From SIG452 sp045540295 (lineage in GTDB: Bacteria; Bacillota; Clostridia; UMGS1840), in NCBI GenBank assembly GCA_045540295.1, contig JAZQGY010000013.1, positions 1-64,000 of the forward strand: a stretch of 64,000 nucleotides of DNA, given 5' to 3'. The notes under the pieces are model-generated. The model did no database searches. It was not told where the DNA came from and saw only the letters and a program-made list of their open reading frames with translations. Positions 49,832-57,598 of the stretch are shown here, piece by piece (the first letter of the stretch is position 1; every line of letters starts with the position of its first letter). The translations under genes were made by a program, and so were the position numbers.

Positions 49832-50218
49832 ATGTTACTACCCATTATCGCACTGATTGTCGGATGCCTTGTTGGCATTTACGTGCCGTGGAGCATCAAC
49901 CCTTCTTATTCCGTCTATGTGGCAATTGCTATTCTGGCTGCGTTAGACTCTGTGCTGGGCGGAATTTCTGCCAACCTAAAAAAAAGATTCTCTATGATTA
50001 TTTTTCTGTCCGGCTTATTTGGAAATGCCGCACTGGCTGCTTTCATCATTTACCTTGGTGAAAAACTGGGACTGGACTTATATGTTGCCATTGTTGTGGT
50101 ATTTGGCACCAGAATGTTCCAAAACTTTGGAATCATCCGCCGATTCTACGTGGAGAAATATTCCAACCAAGGAAAACAACTCACCATGGAAGAACTGGAT
50201 CAAACATCTCCCTCGTAA
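49832..50218 (+). CDS. sbp: Small basic protein Sbp (DUF1290)
   Basis: A 128-residue protein with three to four membrane helices. The family pattern is GIYVPWSINPSYSVYVAIAILAALDSVLGG and, later, VVFGTRMFQNFGIIRR. Sbp lies beside DUF881 genes in Firmicutes division clusters and has no proven function. AGAAAGGCGG precedes the ATG, 18 nt after DUF881. Downstream the ftsZ promoter begins. Confidence 0.9.
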   Translation: MLLPIIALIVGCLVGIYVPWSINPSYSVYVAIAILAALDSVLGGISANLKKRFSMIIFLSGLFGNAALAAFIIYLGEKLGLDLYVAIVVVFGTRMFQNFGIIRRFYVEKYSNQGKQLTMEELDQTSPS

Positions 50219-50254
50219 AAATTACAGTTTTTTTACATTTTTTCAGAATTTGAC

Positions 50255-50283
50255 TTGCAATTTTAAAAAAAAGATGCTATAAT
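50255..50283 (+). promoter_or_regulatory. SigA-type promoter for ftsZ
   Basis: TTGCAA (50255-50260) and TATAAT (50278-50283) have a 17-nt spacer. The leader is about 75 nt. Confidence 0.75.
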
Positions 50284-50363
50284 ATGAGAATAGTATGTAG
50301 AATTGTGCGTTTTTTCACGAAAAATGTAAACTTCAGATAGAATTTTCAGGGAGGTTTTTTGAT

Positions 50364-51491
50364 ATGGCATACCAAAACGACTTAGACACCTTTGCAAAAA
50401 TTAAGGTAATCGGGGTTGGCGGTGCTGGTAATAACGCCGTAAACACCATGGTTGACCATAATATGGATAAGGTGGAATTTGTAGCCATCAACACAGATAA
50501 TCAAGCGCTACATAACTCCAAAGCACAGACCAAATTAAGAATCGGCGAAAAAATCACCAAAGGCTTAGGCGCAGGAGCAAATCCTGAAATTGGTGAAAAA
50601 GCCGCTGAAGAAAACAGAGAAGAAATTGCTCAGGTAATCAAAGGTGCCGATATGGTATTCGTTGCTGCAGGTATGGGCGGCGGAACCGGTACCGGTGCAG
50701 CTCCCGTGGTTGCATCTGTTGCAAAAGAAATGGGTATTTTAACTGTTGGTGTAGTAACCAAGCCCTTTGCTTTTGAAGGTATGAAAAGAAGCAATGCCGC
50801 TAAAAAAGGCGTTGAAAACTTAAAAGAATTTGTGGATGCATTAATTGTTATCCCCAACGATAAGCTCTTAAGTCTGGTGGACAAGAACACCACCTTAAAA
50901 GATTCCTTCCGCATTGCAGATGATGTGCTGCGTCAAGGTGTGCAGGGTATTTCCGACGTTATCGTGGTTCCCGGTTTAATCAACTGTGACTTTGCAGACG
51001 TAAAAACCATTATGAAAAATACCGGTTATGCTCATATGGGTTCCGGTATGGCAAGTGGCGAAAACAAAGCAGAAGAAGCTGCAAGAGCTGCAATCTCCAG
51101 CCCGTTACTCGAAACTTCTATTGACGGTGCAAAGGGTGTTCTGGTAAACATTACCGGTGGTCCGAATATGTCCTTAATTGAAGCAAGCCAGGCAGCTTCC
51201 TTAGTTCAGGAACATGTGGATCCGGATGCAAACTTAATCTTCGGTGCAGTGGTTGACGAAAGCATGAAAGACGAAATTAAAGTTACCGTTATCGCAACCG
51301 GATTTGCTTCCAACGAAGTATTCCGTGACCATTTCAACATTCCTCACTTCAGCGCTCCCAAAAAAGAAGCTGAAAAACCGGCAGCAGAAACTCTGGACAC
51401 ACCTTCCTTTATGCAGACACCTTCCACAGAAGCTCCCAAAAAGAAAGAAGAAGTCCTGGATGTTCCGGATTGGATTACCGGCTTAAACTAA
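50364..51491 (+). CDS. ftsZ: Cell division protein FtsZ
   Basis: A 375-residue tubulin-like GTPase forming the Z ring. It has KIKVIGVGGAGNNAVNTM (about 12-29), the tubulin signature GGGTGTGAAP (about 105-114) and the T7 loop NCDFADVKTIMKN. A ~45-residue Pro/Glu/Lys linker follows, then the C-terminal peptide LDVPDWITGLN that binds partners such as SepF, FtsA or ZapA. Trp replaces the usual Phe/Leu in that peptide. ftsA is not in the cluster. It has its own promoter and terminator; the ribosome binding site is GGGAGG. Confidence 0.97.
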   Translation: MAYQNDLDTFAKIKVIGVGGAGNNAVNTMVDHNMDKVEFVAINTDNQALHNSKAQTKLRIGEKITKGLGAGANPEIGEKAAEENREEIAQVIKGADMVFVAAGMGGGTGTGAAPVVASVAKEMGILTVGVVTKPFAFEGMKRSNAAKKGVENLKEFVDALIVIPNDKLLSLVDKNTTLKDSFRIADDVLRQGVQGISDVIVVPGLINCDFADVKTIMKNTGYAHMGSGMASGENKAEEAARAAISSPLLETSIDGAKGVLVNITGGPNMSLIEASQAASLVQEHVDPDANLIFGAVVDESMKDEIKVTVIATGFASNEVFRDHFNIPHFSAPKKEAEKPAAETLDTPSFMQTPSTEAPKKKEEVLDVPDWITGLN

Positions 51492-51496
51492 ACAAC

Positions 51497-51530
51497 AAAA
51501 CAGCCCTCAATATTGAGGGCTGTTTTTTTA
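51497..51530. terminator. Terminator of ftsZ (bidirectional)
   Basis: AAACAGCCCTCAA and TTGAGGGCTGTTT pair around TA, with a T-run after it; the right end overlaps the stop of the DUF6514 gene. Confidence 0.87.
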
Positions 51531-51779
51531 TATATTCTCAAACGTTTCTTTTAAAGCAATTGGAAAGACCGTTTCTTTTGCAAACCGATAGAGCAGGCTG
51601 AGGGTAGCTTGTCTGTTCTGCCCCGTCCAGAGGTGTTCTGTTTCAATCGTATTCCCATCGTAACAATCCACCCGGATTCCATAGTGAAAATCATCTTTTA
51701 AAAGAAGATGGTAAGTAAGCTTAAACAGTTTGTTATTGTAACGAACAGTCTTTTTGATAACCGTGATTTTTGTCATCAT
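51528..51779 (-). CDS. Small protein, DUF6514-like
   Basis: An 83-residue protein of mixed alpha/beta composition with no membrane segment. The motif order YHLLLKDDFHYGIRVDCYDG, then a Trp/Gly turn and LLYRFAKETVFPIALKE, resembles the DUF6514 family of Firmicutes, which has no known function. ATG 51777-51779 follows GGAAGGAAAT; the fifteen extra upstream codons are less likely. It is convergent with ftsZ and shares its terminator. Confidence 0.7.
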   Translation of the reverse strand: MMTKITVIKKTVRYNNKLFKLTYHLLLKDDFHYGIRVDCYDGNTIETEHLWTGQNRQATLSLLYRFAKETVFPIALKETFENI

Positions 51780-51904
51780 AATATATTTCCTTCCTGATGA
51801 TTTGGGGAAAAGGCTCTGTTTCATTATAGCATGCTGCTGTTCTGAAATTCAACTCATAAATTCCGTCACTTTCCCGCAAAAATCAAGAGAATATCAGAAA
51901 AAAC

Positions 51905-51933
51905 TTGAATTTACAGGAGAACTGGTGTATAAT
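51905..51933 (+). promoter_or_regulatory. Promoter for the HAD-hflX-yigZ-mtaD run
   Basis: TTGAAT (51905-51910) and TATAAT (51928-51933) have a 17-nt spacer, 44 nt before the ATG. No terminator is seen until after the DtxR-type gene. Confidence 0.65.
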
Positions 51934-51976
51934 AAAGATGTGTATGCATTTTTACGATTCGGAAAGGAATCTCCTT

Positions 51977-52795
51977 ATGAAATTTAATGGCATCGTTCTG
52001 ATTTCCGATATGGACGGAACCCTTTTGACTGAAGCAAAAAACATTTCTAAAGAAAACTTGGAAGCGATCCGTTATTTTCGTGAAAACGGCGGTAAATTTA
52101 CGGTAGCCTCCGGAAGAGTGTATCAGTCTTTGGAAAGTTATTTTGATGAAATAAATCCTGATCTTCCCGTAATTTCCCATAACGGCGGCATTATCAAAAA
52201 CCCCGTTACTAATGATCTGTTGTATGCAAAATGCCTGAGTGGGCACTATAAAGAAGTGGCAAAGGAAATTCACAAAAAATATCCCTGGTTGGGAATGGAA
52301 GGTTTCACCCCTGACGAAATCTTATTCTTTGTGGATAATCCCTATGTGAGAAAACATATTAACGATGAAAAAATCTTCCCCGATAATCAGATAGAATGGC
52401 ACTCTTTAGAAGAAAAAACGCCTGAATGGTGCAAAATTTTAATGGCGGCAGAATCCCATGAACTGGATCTATTGGAGCAGGAAATCCCGCCACTCTACCC
52501 TGAATATAGCTTTGTAAGAAGTGAAGCACATTATTTTGAGTTGCTTCCCCACGGGGTACACAAAGGCTCCGCATTTGCCGAACTGTTAAAGCTGACTGAT
52601 ATCCCTGCTGAAAAATGTTATGCAATCGGAGATAATATGAATGACAAAGAACTCTTACAAACGGCGGGTGTAGGCATTGCTGTTGGCAATGCAAGCGAGG
52701 GGCTTAAAAACATTGCAGACGTGGTTCTTCCCGTCTCTTGTGAAGAACACGCAATCAGAGCCGTGATTGAACTGTTGGATAAAGGAACGATTTAA
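51977..52795 (+). CDS. HAD-superfamily Cof-type phosphatase
   Basis: A 272-residue type-IIB HAD hydrolase. The nucleophile motif DMDGTLL lies at about 12-18, VASGRVYQSL is motif II, and the Cof-signature GDNMNDKELLQTAGVGIAVGNA lies near 220-241. The cap domain lies between. These enzymes dephosphorylate sugar phosphates, phosphoserine or flavin precursors; the substrate is open. ATG 51977 is preceded by GGAAAGGAATC. The hflX start codon follows the stop codon directly. Confidence 0.93.
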   Translation: MKFNGIVLISDMDGTLLTEAKNISKENLEAIRYFRENGGKFTVASGRVYQSLESYFDEINPDLPVISHNGGIIKNPVTNDLLYAKCLSGHYKEVAKEIHKKYPWLGMEGFTPDEILFFVDNPYVRKHINDEKIFPDNQIEWHSLEEKTPEWCKILMAAESHELDLLEQEIPPLYPEYSFVRSEAHYFELLPHGVHKGSAFAELLKLTDIPAEKCYAIGDNMNDKELLQTAGVGIAVGNASEGLKNIADVVLPVSCEEHAIRAVIELLDKGTI

Positions 52796-54046
52796 ATGGA
52801 AAAAACTGTTGACCAAATTGAAAAAACAGAAAAATGTGTGGTATGCGGTGTCTTTTTAGGAACAGGAAGGTTAGACGATTCCGATACCCAGTCCTTAGAA
52901 GAATTAAAAGCACTTTGTGAAGCATCCGGTGCCGAAGTAGTAGGTGAAATCACCCAAAACCGCGAAGCTCCCGATAGCCGTACCGTGCTAGGAAAAGGTA
53001 AAATCGAAGAATTAAAAAATGCCATTGAAGAATTAGACGCCAATTTAGTAGTGTTTGACTGTGAGCTTTCCGGCTCCCATACCCGAAATATTGAACAGGA
53101 ATTAAATGTTCGTGTTATTGACCGTTCCCGTTTAATTCTAGATATTTTTGCACTTCGTGCCACCACCCGTGAAGGCAAATGCCAAGTAGAATTGGCACAG
53201 CTTTTATACCATCTTCCCCGTCTTTCGGGAATCGGTACTTCCCTCTCCCGTTTGGGTGGCGGTATTGGTACCCGTGGCCCCGGGGAAACTCAGTTAGAAA
53301 CCGACAAACGTCACATCCGTGAGAGAATTGCAAACCTTAGAAGAGAATTAAAAGAAATTGAAAAGAACCGTGAAACCCAGCGAAAACAACGTGCAAAAAA
53401 CGAAGTGGTAAACATTGCCTTGGTTGGTTATACCAATGCAGGAAAATCCTCTCTGTTAAATGCACTGACAGGTTCAGAGCAATATGTAAAAGATATGGTG
53501 TTTGCAACCTTGGACCCTTTATCCAAAAAGCTGACCTTAACAGATGACAGAAAAGCCGTATTAACCGACACTGTCGGTTTTATCAGAAAGCTTCCTCATC
53601 ATTTGGTGGAGGCTTTCAAATCCACCTTGGAAGTGTGTACCGAAGCAGATTTACTGCTCCACGTAATGGATGCCACTGACGAAAACTTGCCCATTCATAA
53701 AGAAACGGTAGAAAAACTGTTACAAGAACTGGGCGCCGAGGCAAAGCCCATTCTCTCGGTTTATAACAAAGCAGACAACTTAACCGAAGAATTTGTTTCC
53801 GAGAAAGACAGCATTTTGGTATCTGCAAAATCAGGCTATCATATTGAAGAACTATTACAAAAAATCACCGAATTAACCCGAACCACGGAAATCAAAAAAG
53901 TAATTCGGATTCCCTACGATAAATCCTATTTAGTTTCCAGAATCCACGATCAACTACAGGTTTTGGACACCAAATACGAAAACGACTATCAAGAACTCAC
54001 CGTTTACGGAAAAGAGGAGCTGATTGCCCAGTATGAGCAGTTATAA
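52796..54046 (+). CDS. hflX: Ribosome-associated GTPase HflX
   Basis: A 416-residue GTPase that splits stalled or stressed ribosomes. The N-terminal HflX domain has DSRTVLGKGKIEEL (about 62-75) and DRSRLILDIFALRA. A Gly-rich linker contains LSRLGGGIGTRGPGETQLE. The GTPase has G1 GYTNAGKSSL (about 211-220), G3 DTVGFIRKLPHHL (about 258) and the G4-like YNKAD. The ATG directly follows the HAD stop, and the yigZ start lies within its last codons, so the three genes are coupled. Confidence 0.96.
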   Translation: MEKTVDQIEKTEKCVVCGVFLGTGRLDDSDTQSLEELKALCEASGAEVVGEITQNREAPDSRTVLGKGKIEELKNAIEELDANLVVFDCELSGSHTRNIEQELNVRVIDRSRLILDIFALRATTREGKCQVELAQLLYHLPRLSGIGTSLSRLGGGIGTRGPGETQLETDKRHIRERIANLRRELKEIEKNRETQRKQRAKNEVVNIALVGYTNAGKSSLLNALTGSEQYVKDMVFATLDPLSKKLTLTDDRKAVLTDTVGFIRKLPHHLVEAFKSTLEVCTEADLLLHVMDATDENLPIHKETVEKLLQELGAEAKPILSVYNKADNLTEEFVSEKDSILVSAKSGYHIEELLQKITELTRTTEIKKVIRIPYDKSYLVSRIHDQLQVLDTKYENDYQELTVYGKEELIAQYEQL

Positions 54047-54653
54047 AACTGTTTCCCAGCCCAGCGAATGTGAAATCATTGAAAAAAAATCCCGTTTTAT
54101 TTCGCTAACCTATCCCGTTACCACGGAAGAAGAAGCTCTCTCCCATCTGGAGGCAGCAAGAAAGAAATATTACGATGCTACCCACGTGGTGTTTGCTTAC
54201 CGTATCCGAAACAATCAGATTCAACGGTTTTCCGATGACGGTGAACCCCAAGGAACGGCAGGCGTGCCTGTATTGGAAGTACTCTCCAAAGGAGATATCA
54301 CCGATACCTTATCCATTATAGTGCGGTATTTTGGAGGTACTCTGCTTGGTGCAGGAGGACTGATTCGTGCCTATTCCAAGTCTGCTCATGAAGGAGTAAC
54401 AGCATCGAAAGTCATCACCATGGCAGAATGTGTGGAATTTGTAATAAATTGCCCTTACCACCTGTTTGGCACCGTAGAGCATATCTTAAGAAAGCACGAT
54501 TGCCGAAAAACCAATGTGGAATATGCTGACCAGATTCGTATGCAATACTACATTGAAGAAAACAGTTATCAAACCTTCCTGGCAGACTTAACAGAAACCA
54601 CCAACGCTACTGTTACTGCCAAAGAAATCAACCGTAATTTTTACCGTCTTTAA
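54033..54653 (+). CDS. yigZ: YigZ/IMPACT family protein
   Basis: A 206-residue protein with the IMPACT domain: KSRFISLTYPV near the N-terminus, ATHVVFAYRI, the hallmark FSDDGEPQGTAGVPVLEVL (about 67-85) and VRYFGGTLLGAGGLIRAY (about 99-116). A C-terminal DUF1949 domain follows. IMPACT in eukaryotes opposes Gcn2; bacterial members are thought to act in translation or ribosome-linked processes. ATG 54033 overlaps hflX by 14 nt. Confidence 0.92.
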   Translation: MSSYKTVSQPSECEIIEKKSRFISLTYPVTTEEEALSHLEAARKKYYDATHVVFAYRIRNNQIQRFSDDGEPQGTAGVPVLEVLSKGDITDTLSIIVRYFGGTLLGAGGLIRAYSKSAHEGVTASKVITMAECVEFVINCPYHLFGTVEHILRKHDCRKTNVEYADQIRMQYYIEENSYQTFLADLTETTNATVTAKEINRNFYRL

Positions 54654-54667
54654 AAGAGGATAAAACG

Positions 54668-55942
54668 ATGTTATTTTATGATATTACCATTTTAGATGAA
54701 AACTTAGAGGTCAAAGAACACCAGTATGTGTTAACAGAAGGTGCTAAAATCACCTACATAGGAAATACCTGCCCCGAAACCGACGAAGAGAGATACAACG
54801 GCAAAAACAAGTTGTTGATGACCGGTTTTTTCAATCTGCATTCCCATACACCTATGACCTTTATGAGAGGCTACGGCGAAAATTTGTCGTTAGATGACTG
54901 GCTCAACAAAAAGATTTTCCCCTATGAAGATAAGCTGACAAGCGAAGATATTTATGTGGGCACCCTGCTTGGCATTGCAGAAATGCTACGTTTTGGGATT
55001 GTGTCCACCAGTGATATGTATTACTTCTGCGAAGATATGTTAAAAGCCTTTTTGGAAGTTGGTGTAAAATGTAATTTGAGCCGTGGTATTACCTGTTTTT
55101 CGGATGCAAGTTATCACGATTTACCCGCATACGAGGAAAACAAAATCTTAGTCAGAGATTATCATAACAAAAACAACGGGCAAATTAAAATTGATTTTTC
55201 CATTCACGGAGAATACACCAACACTGAGCGTACCATCCGTGAAATTTCCGAACACGCCAAGTCGGAAGGCTTACCCATTCACATTCACGTTTCTGAAACT
55301 GAAAAAGAACATCAGGAATGTATGGCACGACACAACGGAATGACCCCCATTGAATACTTCAACCATTTAGGTGTATTGGATTCTCCTGTACTGGCAGCAC
55401 ATTGTGTTCATCTTTCTAGCAATGATTTTGCCATTATGAAAGAAAAAGGGGTATCCGTGGCAAGTTGCCCTGCCTCCAATTTAAAACTGGCAAGCGGCAT
55501 CTGCGATGTAAAAACCTTGTTTGATTACGGTATCAACGTGGGTATCGGTACCGACAGCGTGGCAAGCAACAACTCATTAAATATGCTCGAAGAAATTAAG
55601 CTCTTTGCCCTTCTTCAAAAGGTACGTGCAAACGATCCTGCCATCATCACTCCCAAGGAAGCGATTTACGCTGCCACCAAAGCCGGTGCGATTGCTCAGG
55701 GACGTTTGGATACAGGAACATTAAAGGTTGGAAACCGTGCCGATTTGATCGTGTTGGACATGGATGCTCCCTACTGGAAACCTGTGCATAATTTAACCAA
55801 TAATTTAGTATATTCCGCAGCAGGAACAGACGTTTGCCTAACCATGGTAGACGGAAAAGTGTTGTATCAAGACGGCAATTATCCCACTTTGGATATAGAA
55901 AAATTAACTGCCGTTCAAAAATTATCTCAAAAAGAAATCTAA
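54668..55942 (+). CDS. Amidohydrolase, 5-methylthioadenosine/S-adenosylhomocysteine deaminase type
   Basis: A 424-residue zinc amidohydrolase of the MtaD/SsnA group. Metal and substrate motifs are NLHSHTPMTFMRGYGENLSLDDWL (about 56-79), HIHVSETEKE (His and Glu, about 213), AAHCVH and GIGTDSVASNNSLNML (about 297-312). It probably deaminates S-adenosylhomocysteine or methylthioadenosine to the inosyl form. Other purine-like ring substrates are possible, so no gene symbol is given. It starts 15 nt after yigZ, and azlC follows after 19 nt. Confidence 0.88.
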   Translation: MLFYDITILDENLEVKEHQYVLTEGAKITYIGNTCPETDEERYNGKNKLLMTGFFNLHSHTPMTFMRGYGENLSLDDWLNKKIFPYEDKLTSEDIYVGTLLGIAEMLRFGIVSTSDMYYFCEDMLKAFLEVGVKCNLSRGITCFSDASYHDLPAYEENKILVRDYHNKNNGQIKIDFSIHGEYTNTERTIREISEHAKSEGLPIHIHVSETEKEHQECMARHNGMTPIEYFNHLGVLDSPVLAAHCVHLSSNDFAIMKEKGVSVASCPASNLKLASGICDVKTLFDYGINVGIGTDSVASNNSLNMLEEIKLFALLQKVRANDPAIITPKEAIYAATKAGAIAQGRLDTGTLKVGNRADLIVLDMDAPYWKPVHNLTNNLVYSAAGTDVCLTMVDGKVLYQDGNYPTLDIEKLTAVQKLSQKEI

Positions 55943-55961
55943 CGCAAAACCTGGAGTTTTT

Positions 55962-56648
55962 ATGAATTTTTCGTCCTTAAAAAAAGCATTTCCCTATACG
56001 GTTCCCGTATTGCTTGGTTATCTGTTTTTAGGCTCTGCTTTCGGCATTCTTTTAAGCAGCAAAGGATACGGGCCCCTTTGGGCACTGATTATGAGCATCA
56101 CCATGTACGCAGGAAGCGGTCAATTTGTGGCAATTGGATTTTTAACTTCTCCCTTTGACCTGGCAAACGCTTTTTTCGTCTCCCTGATGGTGAATTTGCG
56201 GCACCTTTTTTACGGATTGTCCTTGTTGGAACGGTTCAAGGCAGCAGGCAAAAAACGCTTTTATATGATGTTTTCTTTAACGGATGAAACCTATTCCCTG
56301 CTTTGCGGAATCAAAGCTCCTAAAGATGTAGACGAACATCAGTTTTACTGTTCTATCGGTTTTTTAGACCATATATACTGGATTGTAAGCTGTGTTTTGG
56401 GAAACATTATCGGTTCTACCATCCCATTCAATTCCAAAGGCATTGATTTTGTGATGACAGCACTGTTTATGGTGATTTTCTTAGACCAATGGAAAGAGTC
56501 TAAAACCCATATTCCCCAGTTTGTGGGTATTTTAACATCTGTTTTGTGTCTGCTGTTAGCAGGGTCGAAAAACTTTCTGCTCCCTGCAATGAGCCTGATT
56601 TTAATCATATCCGGCATTTTAAAAAGAAGATTGGAGGCGAAGCTGTAA
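55962..56648 (+). CDS. azlC: AzlC family branched-chain amino acid exporter, large subunit
   Basis: A 228-residue polytopic protein with about seven helices. The family signature GYGPLWALIMSITMYAGSGQFVAIGF (about 35-60) is followed by a NLRHLFYGLSLL motif and SLTDETYSL. It pairs with AzlD to export branched-chain amino acids or their analogues. The stop TAA shares an A with the azlD ATG (TAATG), a classical coupled overlap. Confidence 0.94.
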   Translation: MNFSSLKKAFPYTVPVLLGYLFLGSAFGILLSSKGYGPLWALIMSITMYAGSGQFVAIGFLTSPFDLANAFFVSLMVNLRHLFYGLSLLERFKAAGKKRFYMMFSLTDETYSLLCGIKAPKDVDEHQFYCSIGFLDHIYWIVSCVLGNIIGSTIPFNSKGIDFVMTALFMVIFLDQWKESKTHIPQFVGILTSVLCLLLAGSKNFLLPAMSLILIISGILKRRLEAKL

Positions 56649-56983
56649 TGGTATTACCTCCCCATCAGGCGCTGCTCATTATTTTCGTATCTGCAACTGC
56701 CACTTTTTTAACCCGTGCTCTTCCCTTTTTACTGTTCCCCCCACACAAAAAAACACCTGCATTTATTCTCTATTTGGGGAAGATTCTTCCCTTTGCCACC
56801 ATCGGAATGCTGTTGGTATATTGTTTCAAAGACGTTTCCATCCTGACATGGTCTCACGGTCTTCCCGAAGCGATTGCTCTTCTTGCCATCACAGGAATTC
56901 ATTTGTGGAAGAGAAATATTCTCTTAAGTGTTGGCGGCGGAACTGTGTTTTATATGATTTTGGTGCAATGTGTTTTTTCGTAA
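56648..56983 (+). CDS. azlD: AzlD family branched-chain amino acid exporter, small subunit
   Basis: A 111-residue protein with four hydrophobic helices and the FVSATATFLTRALPFLLF and YLGKILPFATIGMLLVYCFKD motifs of AzlD. It is needed with AzlC for export. The start overlaps the azlC stop by 1 nt; a longer upstream frame lies within azlC and is ignored. A DtxR-type regulator gene begins 58 nt later. Confidence 0.93.
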   Translation: MVLPPHQALLIIFVSATATFLTRALPFLLFPPHKKTPAFILYLGKILPFATIGMLLVYCFKDVSILTWSHGLPEAIALLAITGIHLWKRNILLSVGGGTVFYMILVQCVFS

Positions 56984-57041
56984 ATTCTTCTCGATTGTAT
57001 CATAAGCGTTTCTCCTAAAAATTATCTGGAGGTCATCTGTA

Positions 57042-57410
57042 ATGAAATTAAAAGAATCCGGCGAAAATTATCTGGAAGCTGTTTTAATCTTAAAACAAGA
57101 GCTTGGCAATGTGAGAAGCATTGATGTGGCACATCATTTGAATGTGACCAAGCCCAGTGTGTCTATCGCTATGAAAACCCTGCGTGAGGAGGGCTTTTTA
57201 ACTGTGGATGAAGCCGGTAGCATCACCTTAACCGAAAAGGGGCTGCAAATTGCCAGCAAGATGTATGAACGGCATCATATAATCGCCCAAACATTGATGT
57301 TGCTTGGCGTCACAAAAGAAACCGCTTATGAAGACAGCTGCAAAATTGAGCACGATTTAAGTCAGGAAAGCTTTGAAAAAATCAAAGATTTTTTAGAAAA
57401 ACAAAAATAA
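57042..57410 (+). CDS. DtxR/MntR-family metal-dependent regulator, short form
   Basis: A 122-residue repressor with a winged helix-turn-helix (about 8-65, NYLEAVLILKQELGNVRSIDVAHHLNVTKPSVSIAMKTLREEG) and a dimerisation domain with the metal residues (RHHIIAQTLMLLG, SCKIEHDLS). There is no FeoA/SH3 domain, so it resembles MntR in length. At the position of MntR Asp8 there is Asn (GENYLE) with the following Glu kept, which may alter metal preference. It would repress metal-transport genes, none of which adjoin. A strong AGGAGG-like site lies before the ATG (CTGGAGGTC). Confidence 0.9.
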   Translation: MKLKESGENYLEAVLILKQELGNVRSIDVAHHLNVTKPSVSIAMKTLREEGFLTVDEAGSITLTEKGLQIASKMYERHHIIAQTLMLLGVTKETAYEDSCKIEHDLSQESFEKIKDFLEKQK

Positions 57411-57417
57411 CAGAAAA

Positions 57418-57450
57418 CAAAAAAGCTGAATCGAATGATTCAGCTTTTTT
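57418..57450 (+). terminator. Terminator after the DtxR-type gene
   Basis: AAGCTGAATC and GATTCAGCTT pair around GAAT, flanked by A- and T-runs. Confidence 0.85.
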
Positions 57451-57468
57451 ATTTCATATAAGATGAGG

Positions 57469-57585
57469 CGATGAGAAAAGGATGCAGAATTCGGGAATTG
57501 AATCAAAGCAACGCTTTGATAGTACCCGAAGGCGTATCCGATATACGCCGAGCGGTAAAATTCACGGATTATGCGCCTTTTATCG
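57469..57585. repeat. Two-hairpin palindromic repeat (fourth copy of the family at 23080-23419)
   Basis: The ends CGATGAGAAAAGGATGCAGAATT (rearranged as arms of an outer stem) and GGATTATGCGCCTTTTATCG pair imperfectly. Inside are an ATCAAAGC-AAC-GCTTTGAT hairpin (57502-57520), then CCCGAA, a GGCGTAT-CCGAT-ATACGCC hairpin (57531-57549) and GAGCGG. The order and the CCGAA/GAGCG flanks match the 120-bp units, while the hairpin arms differ by paired changes. It lies between the DtxR terminator and the end of ldh. Confidence 0.75.
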
Positions 57586-57598
57586 AGCCATAACAGAA

